A stretch of 63,398 bases of DNA, from contig DASQDI010000008.1 of NCBI GenBank assembly GCA_035634255.1, forward strand, positions 1 to 63,398, read 5' to 3'. A model generated the notes under the pieces. That model worked only from the letters and a program-made list of their open reading frames with translations. It was not told the DNA's origin and searched no databases. Source of the DNA: DATLMR01 sp035634255 (GTDB lineage: Bacteria > Acidobacteriota > Blastocatellia > UBA7656). This document shows positions 16,846 to 25,878 of the stretch, piece by piece. How positions within the stretch are numbered: position 1 is the stretch's first letter; the number at the start of each line of letters is the position of its first letter. The translations under genes and the position numbers were made by a program.

Positions 16846-17436
16846 ATGCTCGTAATGCGTAAGCCCGGCGAGCGGGAACTGAGCGCCTTCATTTCAGCGC
16901 AAGAGGACAAGCCGTTCTCGTATCACCCGCCGGGAATCACCCGCGACCCGCCGGCGTCCGGCTTCAACGTGGACCACACCCACGCGCGGCTGGGCTCCGG
17001 GCATCGGTCGTTCGAAGCGGCCAGAGAATCCATCCGTAAATGGAAGATGTTCGAGATCGACTGGCTGCACCTCTTCAGCAGGGATGCGCCGATCGAACCC
17101 GGCTCGACCGTGGCGGTCGTCGTGAGGCATCTGGGCTTCTGGTCGATGAACCCCTGCCGCATAGTCTACACGGTGGAAGAGGGCGGCGAGCGGGAGAAGT
17201 ACGGCTTCGCCTACGGAACTCTTCAGGGGCACGTCGAGCTGGGGGAAGAGAGGTTCACGGTGGAGTGGGACAGGCGGGATGATTCCGTGTGGTATGACAT
17301 ACTCGCGGTCTCTCGACCGGGGCCTCTGGCGGCGCTCGGCTACCCGTACGCGCGCAGGATGCAGAAGAGATTCGCCCAGGATTCCGAAAGGGCGATGGTG
17401 AGGTCGGTGTCCGGGGCGAATGAAATAATGAAATGA
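16846..17436 (+). CDS. DUF1990 (UPF0548) family protein
   Basis: Uncharacterised single-domain protein, 196 aa from the ATG at 16846 (a second ATG at 16855 is equally possible; no clear Shine-Dalgarno). The family hallmarks are FSYHPPGITRDPPASGFNVDHTHARLGSG at the N-terminus, then FEIDWLHLFSRDAPIEPGSTVAVV, CRIVYTVEEG with YGFAYGTLQGHVELGEERFTVEW, and YPYARRMQKRFAQDS at the end. The function of the family is unknown; a small-ligand or lipid-binding fold is often suggested. It lies 31 bp after the metallothionein-like gene on the same strand. Confidence 0.8.
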   Translation: MLVMRKPGERELSAFISAQEDKPFSYHPPGITRDPPASGFNVDHTHARLGSGHRSFEAARESIRKWKMFEIDWLHLFSRDAPIEPGSTVAVVVRHLGFWSMNPCRIVYTVEEGGEREKYGFAYGTLQGHVELGEERFTVEWDRRDDSVWYDILAVSRPGPLAALGYPYARRMQKRFAQDSERAMVRSVSGANEIMK

Positions 17437-17526
17437 CGGAGGACGGATTGCCCGTATCGCATCTTGCGCCGGCAACTCGCCCATGAGAGCATCATCTGCG
17501 CCGGGCGGCGGGCCATTTTTAGCAGG

Positions 17527-18864
17527 ATGAACACAGGATTTTATATGGATCATTACCTTGAGCGAGTCGTTGATTTGACCGACGCGTCGGCCAATCAAAT
17601 CTTTAACCTGAGCATAGACGAGGCGCGCAATCGAATCCTCGCGGGCACGGCGGAATCGGTGCGCGACATCGAAGGCTCGTTCGCGCTGGTGGCGCGCGAC
17701 GGTAAGACCGTGAGGATGGCGCGCACGCTCGACCGGCCTCTGCGCTACTTTCTCGCCAAGCAGAAGGATGGCCCGGCCCTGATCGTGTCGGACCGCATCG
17801 ACGCCATTTACAACTGGCTCATGGCGGAAGGGATGGCGGATCAATTTCACCCGAGCTACACGCGCATGGTCCCGGCCCATCACGTCGTCGAGATTCAGCT
17901 TGTCGGGTGCCCCGACCCCGACCCGACCTACACCCGCTTTTTCACGCCTCAGGGCGGGCCCCTGCCCGCCGACCCGGACGAGATAGGCCGGGTCTACATC
18001 GAGGCGCTGGCCGACGAGATCGCGCGGTGGCTCCGTCACGTGCCGGCGAAAGAGCCGGTGGGAGTCTTCTTCTCCGGCGGCGTGGACAGCGGGGCGGTCT
18101 TTCTGGTCACTTATTTTCTGATGCAAAGGCTCGGCATGAACATGGGGCGGCTCAAGGCTTTCACCCTCAACTTCGGGGATGGCCCCGACGTTGAACAGGC
18201 GCGCGGCTTCTTAGACTCGCTCGGCCTGGGCCTCTTCCTCGAAACTGTCGAGGCCGACCCCGCGGACCTCGACGCGAGCCGGACGGTCCGCGTCGTCGAA
18301 GACTACAAGCCGCTCGACATAGAATGCGCCTCGATGTCGCTCGCCCTGTGCCGCGCCATCCGCGCGCGTTATCCGGACTGGCGCTACCTGATGGACGGGG
18401 ACGGGGGCGACGAAAACCTTAAGGATTATTCGATAGAAGCGAACCCCGAATTGACCATCCGAAGCGTCATAAATAATCAGATGCTTTATCAGGAAGGGTG
18501 GGGCGTCGGGAAGATCAAGCACTCTCTGACCTACAGCGGCGGGCTGAGCCGCTCCTACGCCCGCACGTATGCCCCGCTCCGGCGCTACGGCTTCGAAGGG
18601 TTCAGCCCGTTCACGCGGGCCAGGGTGGTCGAGGCGGCCGAGAGAATCCCGTTCGACGTGCTGACGAACTACGACATCGAGCGGCTCTATGCCCTGAAGG
18701 GCGAGATCGTCTCAAGCGGCGTCAAGGCGGTGACCGGGATGAGCATGCCGGTCTTCCCGAAGCGCCGTTTTCAACACGGGGCTCTGCGGGAGGAAACCCT
18801 CCGACGACATCTGCCTTCGCGCGAAGCAGAGTACCGAAAGCAATTCCTTTCGCTCTACCTCTGA
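17527..18864 (+). CDS. Asparagine-synthetase-like ATP-dependent amide-forming enzyme lacking the glutaminase Cys
   Basis: PP-loop enzyme of the asparagine/beta-lactam synthetase superfamily, 445 aa from the ATG at 17527 (ATG 17545 with AGGA upstream is an alternative). The ATP-binding SGGVDSG (about residue 184) and the downstream DGDGGDEN that orders the acyl-adenylate site are intact. The N-terminal part keeps glutaminase-domain strands (SFALVARDGK, SDRIDAIYNWL) but has no N-terminal nucleophile Cys, as in beta-lactam synthetase-type members. It probably activates a carboxylate and couples it to an amine other than glutamine-derived ammonia (inference). It is followed closely by a radical SAM gene and an FAD enzyme, which suggests a small-molecule or peptide modification locus. 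Confidence 0.8.
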   Translation: MNTGFYMDHYLERVVDLTDASANQIFNLSIDEARNRILAGTAESVRDIEGSFALVARDGKTVRMARTLDRPLRYFLAKQKDGPALIVSDRIDAIYNWLMAEGMADQFHPSYTRMVPAHHVVEIQLVGCPDPDPTYTRFFTPQGGPLPADPDEIGRVYIEALADEIARWLRHVPAKEPVGVFFSGGVDSGAVFLVTYFLMQRLGMNMGRLKAFTLNFGDGPDVEQARGFLDSLGLGLFLETVEADPADLDASRTVRVVEDYKPLDIECASMSLALCRAIRARYPDWRYLMDGDGGDENLKDYSIEANPELTIRSVINNQMLYQEGWGVGKIKHSLTYSGGLSRSYARTYAPLRRYGFEGFSPFTRARVVEAAERIPFDVLTNYDIERLYALKGEIVSSGVKAVTGMSMPVFPKRRFQHGALREETLRRHLPSREAEYRKQFLSLYL

Positions 18865-18872
18865 AGGCTGTG

Positions 18873-19853
18873 ATGGCGGCTCCATACCCAGAGCACAACA
18901 AAGAGCGGGAGCGGTGGGTCCTCGCGCGGCGGGAAGAGGCGGCCAGACCTCGCCGCGACGACCTCGACCCGTATCGCCCGTACGCATTCATGGTGGAGGA
19001 CGAGCGGTCGGATTCCGGCCGTATCGAGCCGGTCGCGACCATCTTTCTGACGAACCGCGAATGCCCCTGGCGGTGCCTGATGTGCGACCTCTGGCGCGAC
19101 ACCCTCACGGAGAGCGTGCCGGCCGGGGCCATCCCGGCCCAGATAGATTACGCGCTCGCGCGGCTGGCCCCCGCCCGGCAAATAAAGCTCTACAACAACG
19201 GCAGCTTCTTCGATCACCACGCCATCCCGGCGTCGGATTATTCCGACATCGCCGCGCGGCTCCGGGACTTCGACCGCGTCATCGTCGAAAGCCATCCCGC
19301 CCTGGTCGGGGACGACTGCTGGCGATTTCGCGACCTGTTGAGCGGGCGCTTGGAAGTCGCGATGGGCCTTGAGACCGTTCACCCGACGGCGGGGCCTCGC
19401 CTCAACAAGGGGGTGTCGCTCGAACAGTTCTCTTCCGCGGCCGAAAGACTGAGGGGGAATGGGGTCGCGCTTCGGGTCTTCATTCTGGTCAAGCCGCCTT
19501 TCGTGGCCGAGGCCGAAGCGCTTTACTGGGCCGAGCGCTCGGTCGATTTCGCCTTCGATTGCGGGGCGTCGGCGATGGCGCTTATACCCACGCGGGCCGG
19601 GAACGGGGCGCTCGAAGCCCTGGCGAAGCGGGGCGAGTTCTCGCCGCCGCGACTGGCCACCCTGGAGGCCGCGACCGCTTATGGGATCGGCTTGAAACGC
19701 GGGCGGGTCTTCAGCGACCTCTGGGATTTGGAACGGCTCGCCGACTGCGCCGGCTGCTATTCGGCCCGCGCCCTCCGGCTTCGCGAGATGAACCTGCGGC
19801 AGGAGATTCTGCCTCCGGTCGCGTGTCGGGTTTGCGGTGAGAAGGGTGAGTAA
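18873..19853 (+). CDS. Radical SAM protein of unknown function
   Basis: Cytoplasmic radical SAM enzyme, 326 aa, with CPWRCLMC giving the CX3CX2C [4Fe-4S] motif at about residues 62-69, LKLYNNGSFFD-type and MGLETVHPTAGPRLNKG core segments, and two C-terminal Cys pairs (CAGC and CRVCG), perhaps binding zinc or a second cluster. I chose the ATG at 18873 over an adjacent GTG because GAAGG lies 5 nt upstream. It starts 8 bp after the asparagine-synthetase-like gene and overlaps the following FAD enzyme by 17 bp, so the three are likely translated as one unit. A similar radical SAM/FAD pair occurs in planctomycetes, from memory. Confidence 0.8.
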   Translation: MAAPYPEHNKERERWVLARREEAARPRRDDLDPYRPYAFMVEDERSDSGRIEPVATIFLTNRECPWRCLMCDLWRDTLTESVPAGAIPAQIDYALARLAPARQIKLYNNGSFFDHHAIPASDYSDIAARLRDFDRVIVESHPALVGDDCWRFRDLLSGRLEVAMGLETVHPTAGPRLNKGVSLEQFSSAAERLRGNGVALRVFILVKPPFVAEAEALYWAERSVDFAFDCGASAMALIPTRAGNGALEALAKRGEFSPPRLATLEAATAYGIGLKRGRVFSDLWDLERLADCAGCYSARALRLREMNLRQEILPPVACRVCGEKGE

Positions 19854-21396
19854 TACTTTTGACCTGGCCATCGTGGGGTCCGGCTTCGCCGGGTCGCTGC
19901 TGTCGATGATCGCGCGGCGTTTGGGGCGCACGGTAATTCTGCTCGAAAAGTTCAGGCACCCGCGCTTCGTTATCGGAGAGTCTTCGACGCCTCTGGCGAA
20001 CCTGCTTCTCGAAGAACTCTCGTCGCGGTATGACCTGCCCCGGCTTATGCCCCTGACCTCCTGGGGAAGCTGGCAGCGAGAGTACCCGGAGATTGCCGTC
20101 GGCCTCAAGCGCGGGTTCACTTTTTATCATCACGATTTCGGCAAGCCGTTTTCGGCCAGCCCGAGCCGGGACGATCAACTCCTCGTCGCGGCCAGCCCGC
20201 GCGATGAAGTCGCGGACACTCACTGGTACCGCCCCGACTTCGACCATTTTCTTGTTCGCGAAGCGCGCCGCTCGGGGGTGGAGTACCTCGACGAAGTCGC
20301 GCTCGACGCTCCCGAGTGGGCGGACGACGAGGTGGTGCTTTCGGGCGCGAGGCAGGGCGAGCCCGTCTCGATACGCGCCCGCTTTGTGATCGACGCGACC
20401 GGCCCGCGCGGATTTCTGCACGGGGCCTTGAACCTTCCCGAAAGGGCATTTGAATACATGCCCGCGACGCAGGGGTTGTACACGCATTTTACAGGCGTGC
20501 GGAGATTGGAATACCTGCCGATCAATCACCCCGACGAGGAGCCTCCGTACCCGGTCGATGATGCGGCGGTGCATCATATTTTTGACGGCGGCTGGGTGTG
20601 GGTCCTGCGCTTCAACAACGGGATCACGAGCGCGGGGGCCGCGGTGACTGATGAGCTTGCCGGCGAGTTGCGTCTCGCGGATGGGGCGCTTGCGTGGGAG
20701 CGCCTCCTGTGCCGGTTGCCCACGGTCTCCGAGCAGTTCGCGGGAGCGAAGGCCCTGTTCCCGTTCGTCCACTCGCGAAGGCTCTCGTTCCGCAGCGGAG
20801 TCGTCGTCGGCAGGCGGTGGGCTATGCTCCCGTCCGCGGCCGGATTCATCGACCCTTTACTTTCCACAGGATTCCCCCTCGCGCTTCTGGGGATCGCCCG
20901 ACTGTCACAGATCATCGAACGCGACTGGGACAGCGACCGCTTCGGCGAAAGCCTCCGGCTCTACGCGGAGCAGACCGAAAGAGAGTTGTCCGCCGCCGGG
21001 CGTCTGGTGGGCGCTCTGTACGCGAACATGAAAGACTTCGAACTATTCGCTTCCCTCTCTCTCTTATATTTCGCGGCGGCCAGCTTCGCCGAATCGGCCC
21101 GGAGGCTGGGCCGGGCGCATCTCGCCGGTTCGTTCCTGCTGATCGACCACCCGCGTTTCGGCCCCGAGTCCCGCTCTTGCGTCGAGCAGGCTGTGGGCCG
21201 CCTGTCTCCGTCTGAAAAGGCGAAGCTGGCGCGCAGGATACGGGATACAATCGAGCCGGTCGACGTGGCCGGGCTCGGGCAGAGGGACCGCCGCAACTGG
21301 TATCCGGTCAAAACGGAAGACCTGTTCGATGCGGCCGGGAAGCTGGGAGTGGGCGAGAAAGAGATCGAAGACCTGCTGCAACGCCTCGGCCTCTAA
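19837..21396 (+). CDS. FAD-dependent oxidoreductase, halogenase-like superfamily
   Basis: A 519-aa flavoprotein with IVGSGFAGSLLSMIARRLGRTVILLEK (dinucleotide fold plus acidic end), FVIGESSTPLANLLLEE, VIDATGPRG, a GGWVWVLRF segment at the place of the halogenase WxWxIP and FIDPLLSTG matching the Fx.Px.Sx.G region. It is more diverged from halogenases than the enzyme at 12.5 kb, so halogenation is only one option; oxidation or saturation of a lipid or peptide is possible. The start is GTG at 19837 (GTG 19846 is an alternative) and overlaps the upstream radical SAM gene by 17 bp. This coupling is the best clue that the pair shares one pathway. Confidence 0.78.
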   Translation: MRRVSNTFDLAIVGSGFAGSLLSMIARRLGRTVILLEKFRHPRFVIGESSTPLANLLLEELSSRYDLPRLMPLTSWGSWQREYPEIAVGLKRGFTFYHHDFGKPFSASPSRDDQLLVAASPRDEVADTHWYRPDFDHFLVREARRSGVEYLDEVALDAPEWADDEVVLSGARQGEPVSIRARFVIDATGPRGFLHGALNLPERAFEYMPATQGLYTHFTGVRRLEYLPINHPDEEPPYPVDDAAVHHIFDGGWVWVLRFNNGITSAGAAVTDELAGELRLADGALAWERLLCRLPTVSEQFAGAKALFPFVHSRRLSFRSGVVVGRRWAMLPSAAGFIDPLLSTGFPLALLGIARLSQIIERDWDSDRFGESLRLYAEQTERELSAAGRLVGALYANMKDFELFASLSLLYFAAASFAESARRLGRAHLAGSFLLIDHPRFGPESRSCVEQAVGRLSPSEKAKLARRIRDTIEPVDVAGLGQRDRRNWYPVKTEDLFDAAGKLGVGEKEIEDLLQRLGL

Positions 21397-21426
21397 CGCC
21401 CCTCCAGACTGTGCGGGGCAGTTAGC

Positions 21427-22488
21427 TCAATTGGTGCCTGCCGTCTTTGCCGCGAGCTTCACATGTTTGCGGATAGCCTCCTCAAGGCTCGCGGCCGTCA
21501 GCGAACCGCCCCCGCTGGTGCGGAACCGCATGATGCCCTCGTGGTCAATCACGACGTAGGTCGGAAATGACTGCACCACGAATGCCCTCTGGACCCGCCG
21601 GTCGCGGTCCAGGTACTGCGGCCATTCCATCTGGTTGTTGGCGATGAACGCCCGCCACTTTTCCTTTTCGGAGTCCGAACTGATCCCGATCATCACGAAT
21701 GTGGGTTCTTTCTCGAACTTCTTGTGCAGACTGCGCAACGACGGCACCGATGCCACACACGGAGGGCACCAGGTGCCCCAGAAATCCAGTAATACCACTT
21801 TGCCGCGCAGATCCTCCAGCGTAAGGTACTCCCCGTCCGAGGTGGTGATCGAAAACTCCGGCGCGTAGACTTCCCGCGCCCGCCGCGGGTTCTCGATTAT
21901 CTTCCGCGCTTCGCCCGCGTTGGCCCCATTCGGTAATAGCTCCAGGTACTTCTTAAGCTCGGCGATGCCTTCCTGATCGCGTCCTTGCTGGAGCAGCGTG
22001 TAGCCCAGGTTATAATGAAGAACGGGCAGGTTGGCACCCAGCGCTATACCCTGCTGGAACGCCGCCTCCGCCTCCTTCAGTTTTTTCTGATCCTTGCTCT
22101 CCGCCTGCGCCTGGAGAGCGACCCCCTTCAGGTTGTACGCCTGCACTCGAAGCCCGCTGTCGTTCAACGCGAGTTCGATCACCTTGTCGCAGCTTTCCAC
22201 AACGTTCTTGTATGCCTCCAACCCTTGATATGCGTCCGCCATCGCAAGAAAGCACTCGGGTGATTTCTTGTCGCGCATCTCGTTCGCGCGCTTGAAGCTC
22301 TTCAACGCCTGTTCGTACTGACGTCGCCTCTGGAATTCCCGTCCTTTCTGCATTTCGCTATCGTAGGTAAAGTCGTCCCGCTGGGCCAGGACAACCGGCG
22401 CTCTTGCCCAAAGACTCCCTGATATGCTGATTAACATCCACACGACAATAGGTAATGCCCATTTGTAAACGGGAGCGGCTCTTCTCAT
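21427..22488 (-). CDS. TPR-containing TlpA-like periplasmic thioredoxin
   Basis: Exported or membrane-tethered protein, 353 aa: N-terminal hydrophobic segment (about 9-34), tetratricopeptide repeats (about 45-200, for example AFQQGIALGANLPVLHYNLGY), then a TlpA/ResA-type thioredoxin domain with the redox motif WGTWCPPC (about residue 247), FVMIGISSD and the cis-Pro loop SFPTYVVID. It is likely to reduce or isomerise disulfides, or deliver electrons, outside the cytoplasm; the TPR part suggests a protein partner. AAGGAGGACA gives a strong start. It is convergent with the FAD-enzyme gene and transcribed alone. Confidence 0.87.
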   Translation of the reverse strand: MRRAAPVYKWALPIVVWMLISISGSLWARAPVVLAQRDDFTYDSEMQKGREFQRRRQYEQALKSFKRANEMRDKKSPECFLAMADAYQGLEAYKNVVESCDKVIELALNDSGLRVQAYNLKGVALQAQAESKDQKKLKEAEAAFQQGIALGANLPVLHYNLGYTLLQQGRDQEGIAELKKYLELLPNGANAGEARKIIENPRRAREVYAPEFSITTSDGEYLTLEDLRGKVVLLDFWGTWCPPCVASVPSLRSLHKKFEKEPTFVMIGISSDSEKEKWRAFIANNQMEWPQYLDRDRRVQRAFVVQSFPTYVVIDHEGIMRFRTSGGGSLTAASLEEAIRKHVKLAAKTAGTN

Positions 22489-22883
22489 AGGGAATGTCCT
22501 CCTTATATTCTCAATCTGGTAGTTCAGGTTTAATTCCGGCTGGTCCTAACAAAAGTGCATATCTTCACATTATATAGACGCAATCTCAGACAGGAGTTAC
22601 GCGCGTTTGCCTATGTCTGCCTAACGGTTGAATGAATCCCGCAATTCGAGACGGTTAAATATTGTGCATTGTCTCGCCGGCGGGTCGCGTCTATGGATTA
22701 TGAAAAGCCATAGCAGATGCTTTAAGCGCAACCGCGCGTAACCGAGTTGAAACGCTCGCCTCCGCTGATTTCACTCGCGCTTGCACGGGCTTCTCAGGAC
22801 ACAGGTAAAGCCGAAGCAGGTATCAGGTTTATGATCGAAAGCCTGACCCTCGTTACATTCGTGAGACGGATTTGCCAATCGCT
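22489..22883. other. Intergenic stretch
   Basis: This is the upstream region of the TPR-thioredoxin gene (minus) and the region downstream of the terminator of the YHS-like gene. It contains short AT-rich patches (for example ACATTATATAGAC near 22568) that could hold a promoter, but no gene or RNA I can support. Confidence 0.35.
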
Positions 22884-22959
22884 AAAAAAACTGAATTCGC
22901 CGAGCCTCGCGGGGTGGTGCGCCGGTGATGACTTTTCACGCATCACCCTCGCGAGGCTC
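22884..22959 (-). terminator. Intrinsic terminator of the YHS-like gene
   Basis: On the minus strand, GAGCCTCGCG pairs with CGCGAGGCTC, extended by further pairs, between 22959 and 22902. After a short spacer comes a run of seven T at 22890-22884. It lies directly after the stop codon at 22962. Confidence 0.7.
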
Positions 22960-22961
22960 TA

Positions 22962-23510
22962 TCAGTTTTTCGGTATCTTAATGGCCCCCTCGACGGGACT
23001 GCTCGCCCCTTCCGTGTACTTCGCGCCCATCAGCTTGTACGACTCCTCGGCCCGCTTCTTCAAAATCTCAAGCCCCCTCGCGAAGTCATCTTCCTTGGCG
23101 TTCTCGTCACAGAAGGCGCAGCAACTCTCCCACGTGTAGCCATGCTTCTTCCACTGTTTCATGCCGCCGGGCGTCACCTGATCGGTGACGGGGCACCAGA
23201 CGGTGCTCATCGCCAGCATGAAATTGTTGACGAATCGCTGCCTCTTCGCCGCCTCGGCGTACTGGTCGGGGTTCTGGAAGAACTTCTCTTTCGCGTCGGG
23301 CCTGCTGCCGCGGTAGGTCACGTCTTTGTGAGTCCAGACCGGCAGGGCGGGGTCCGAAGGCTCTAGATAGACCGGGCAGAGGTCGACTGATTTCTGCACC
23401 TCCGAGATCTTTACCTTGTCGAGCTGCACCGCGTCCGCTTCCAGTTGCGCGTGCGCCGGAAGGGCGAGGAGCAGCACTGCCAGAGAGCCGAACACGAACC
23501 GTCCAAGCAT
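22962..23510 (-). CDS. Secreted YHS-domain-like protein
   Basis: A 182-aa exported protein (signal peptide LGRFVFGSLAVLLLALPAHAQ). It has a YHS-like segment, DLCPVYLEPSDPALPVWTH followed by VTYRG and FFQNPDQYA, a metal-binding motif seen in copper and heavy-metal proteins. A second Cys set follows (VWCPVTD, ESCCAFC), suggesting bound metal. I chose the ATG at 23508-23510 because GGAG lies about 9 nt upstream; the longer frame adds a non-native leader. It follows the PQQ dehydrogenase on the same strand with a gap of about 90 bp, so the two may be co-transcribed, but a functional link is unproven. Confidence 0.7.
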   Translation of the reverse strand: MLGRFVFGSLAVLLLALPAHAQLEADAVQLDKVKISEVQKSVDLCPVYLEPSDPALPVWTHKDVTYRGSRPDAKEKFFQNPDQYAEAAKRQRFVNNFMLAMSTVWCPVTDQVTPGGMKQWKKHGYTWESCCAFCDENAKEDDFARGLEILKKRAEESYKLMGAKYTEGASSPVEGAIKIPKN

Positions 23511-23597
23511 ACGCAAATTCTCCGTCGATGTTGCCTGATGGTGCCGACTGCTGATGTCGCTTAACATGATTGCCTAATATATCTGCCCGACCGATTT

Positions 23598-25520
23598 TCA
23601 GGGCAGGCTCAAAGAGATTATCTGGCCGTTGGCCGTCGTCAGAGCGATGTATTGCTTGCCTTTGACCGAGTAGGTCATGGGCGTGCCGTGAGGCACTCCG
23701 GGCAGCTGGATCTCGGCAAGCACCTTGCCCGACATCTTGTCGAAGGCGCGAAGTACATTCGCGCCGCCGCCGCCGCTGCCACCGCGACCGCTCGCGCCCT
23801 GGCCCACGAAGAGCAGGCTTTTCGTCAGCAGAGGGCCGCCGCCGCCCGCCCCGAGCGGCCCAACGTCCTTGCCGTTGCCGAGGACCTCATTGACCTGGGC
23901 GCGCGGGCCGTCGCCTTGCGGGACCATCCATACGTGATCGCCCGTGTTGAGGTTTATGGCGGTAATGCGGCCGTAAGGCGGCTTGAACAGGGGCAACCCG
24001 CGCGGGCCGTTAACGCCGACCCCGAGGCCCCCGCCGCCCCTGATGAAATTGAAGTTCGAGCGATTCGGGTCGGGCTTCACCAGTTTGACAATGATCGGCG
24101 CGCTCATCGAGGGGATGTAGAACATCCCCGTGTCCGGGTCGAAGGCCGCGCCCCACCAGTTCGCCCCCCCGGCCCAGCCGGGCATGTTGATCGTGCCCCG
24201 TTCGGTCGGGGGCGTGAACAACTCCCCGTGATCGTACTGCTCAAGCATCTTCTTCGCCTCTTCGCGCAGCTCGGGCGTGAAGTCGATCAGGTTATCCACG
24301 GTCGAGCCCTGCGTCTCGAAGGGGGCAGGCTTGGTCGGGAAAGGCTGGGTCGGCGAACTCCGCTCCCCGGCCACTTTGGATTGGGGCACGGGGCGCTCTT
24401 CAATCGGCCAGATGGGTTTGCCCGTCGCGCGGTCAAACACGAAGCAGAAGCCCGTCTTGGTGATCTGGGCGACCGCCTTGACCTTTCGCCCGTTGACTTT
24501 TATGTCGCAAAGGACGGGGGCGGCCGGCAGGTCGTAGTCCCACAGGCCGTGGTGGACGGTTTGAAAGTGCCAGATGCGCTTGCCGGTCTTCGCGTCGAGG
24601 CACAGCAGAGTCTCCGCGAACAGGTTGTCGCCCAGTCGGTGGCCCCCGTACCAGTCGTTGGTCGGGGTGCCCGTGGGAAGGTACACGTACCCGAGCTCTT
24701 CGTCCGCGCTCATCAGGGTCCAGACGTTCGTGTTGCCCGTGTACTTCCACGAATCGTTCTCCCACGTCTCGACCCCGAACTCCCCGGCCTGCGGCACGGT
24801 GTGAAAGACCCAGGCGGGCTTGCCGGTCCGCACGTCGAACGCCTGAATGTCTCCGCGCGGCGCCTCCTTCACCTGCGGGCCGTCGCTGATCGAAGAGCCG
24901 ACGATCACCACGTCGCGGCACACCACGGGCGCGTGCGTGACCGCGATGTTTCGCGCGTTCACGGCCAGGGGGATGGCCTTCGCGAGGTTCACTTTGCCGT
25001 TCTCGCCGAATGAGGAGATGGGCTGGCCCGTCCTGGCATCTATCGCGATCAGGTGCGCGTCGGACGTGCCTATGAAGACGCGCTCTTCTTTTCCGTCCGT
25101 CCAGTAGGCGACCCCCCGGTGCACGAACCCGAGATTAGTCGGGCGCCCCGCCTGATAGCTCTTTGGGTCGTAGACCCAGACGGTCTTGCCCGTCGCGGCA
25201 TCAATCGCGGCAACCTGACTGAGCGAGGTGCTCGTGTAGAGAATGCCTTTGACCATGACAGGCGTGGGGGCCATGCCGAACGTCGCGAGCGCCCTGTTCT
25301 GCTTTTGGAGCGCGAGGTCGGGGGAGTCCCATGCCCAGGCCACCTTCAGGTCCTTCACGTTCTCTTTATTTATCTGGTCGAGGGCTGAATATTTTGTGCT
25401 GCCATTGTCGCCTCCGTAGAAGCGCCACTCGCCTTTTTTAGCCCCCTGCTGCGCCTGAGCCGATGCCGCCAGAACTGATAGCGCGAGGGCATAGATGAAT
25501 AGACGGACTTTCGAACGCAC
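23598..25520 (-). CDS. PQQ-dependent dehydrogenase (quinoprotein glucose/alcohol dehydrogenase type)
   Basis: Periplasmic quinoprotein that oxidises an alcohol or sugar using pyrroloquinoline quinone, 640 aa. It has a signal peptide (FIYALALSVLAASAQAQ) and an eight-bladed propeller with tryptophan-docking-type repeats (for example AIDAATGKTVWVYDP, AFDVRTGKPAWVFHT, CLDAKTGKRIWHFQT). The opening W-RFYGGDNGSTKYSALDQIN is typical of the family. There is no fused cytochrome c domain, so an external acceptor is needed. The vicinal Cys-Cys of methanol dehydrogenase-type enzymes was not seen. The start is GTG with AAAGGAA upstream. The substrate cannot be told. Confidence 0.87.
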   Translation of the reverse strand: MRSKVRLFIYALALSVLAASAQAQQGAKKGEWRFYGGDNGSTKYSALDQINKENVKDLKVAWAWDSPDLALQKQNRALATFGMAPTPVMVKGILYTSTSLSQVAAIDAATGKTVWVYDPKSYQAGRPTNLGFVHRGVAYWTDGKEERVFIGTSDAHLIAIDARTGQPISSFGENGKVNLAKAIPLAVNARNIAVTHAPVVCRDVVIVGSSISDGPQVKEAPRGDIQAFDVRTGKPAWVFHTVPQAGEFGVETWENDSWKYTGNTNVWTLMSADEELGYVYLPTGTPTNDWYGGHRLGDNLFAETLLCLDAKTGKRIWHFQTVHHGLWDYDLPAAPVLCDIKVNGRKVKAVAQITKTGFCFVFDRATGKPIWPIEERPVPQSKVAGERSSPTQPFPTKPAPFETQGSTVDNLIDFTPELREEAKKMLEQYDHGELFTPPTERGTINMPGWAGGANWWGAAFDPDTGMFYIPSMSAPIIVKLVKPDPNRSNFNFIRGGGGLGVGVNGPRGLPLFKPPYGRITAINLNTGDHVWMVPQGDGPRAQVNEVLGNGKDVGPLGAGGGGPLLTKSLLFVGQGASGRGGSGGGGANVLRAFDKMSGKVLAEIQLPGVPHGTPMTYSVKGKQYIALTTANGQIISLSLP

Positions 25521-25878
25521 CTGTTTATTCCTTTCGGTTCCACTGGAATCTGTTCTGGAGTGAAAGCGAAATGGAGTCTATTGTACGGGCTTGTTTTTTT
25601 CAAGCGCAAACAAATCGCTCCCGCCCCTCCCGACGGGCCGGAAGAATCCTGCTTTTTTTGGGCCGCTCAGGATTAAATACCCCCGAAAACGGCGTCTATA
25701 GTTTATGCGATACGAGCCTCTCGGACGGGGGATCCGCCCCCGTTTCTCCGGCGGTGTTTCTAACGTGTGGTTGAATCTCATTAACGGAATCGTTCGAAAA
25801 AACTCCGATGGCATGACCGATTTCGGCCCCTTTTCTCGCATTTATTCGCGAGTATCAAAAGCGGAAAGGAGCGACGCT
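25521..25878. other. Intergenic region between divergent PQQ dehydrogenase and a tiny peptide gene
   Basis: It contains the upstream signals of the dehydrogenase (minus) and of the 18-aa peptide gene (plus). A 7-bp hairpin ACGGGGG/CCCCCGT at 25725-25743, followed by TTTCT, could be an attenuator or terminator of a short upstream transcript. No other gene was seen. Confidence 0.4.

Noticed and set aside
21416..21445. A GGGGCAGTTAGCTCAATTGG stretch that looks like the 5' part of a tRNA
   Set aside because: It is the end of the TPR-thioredoxin gene, the bases around it do not fold into the other tRNA arms, and there is no anticodon or T-arm.
23598..25520. A methanol dehydrogenase with the lanthanide-type active site
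   Set aside because: The vicinal Cys pair and the extra Asp context could not be found, so only the general PQQ dehydrogenase call is supported.
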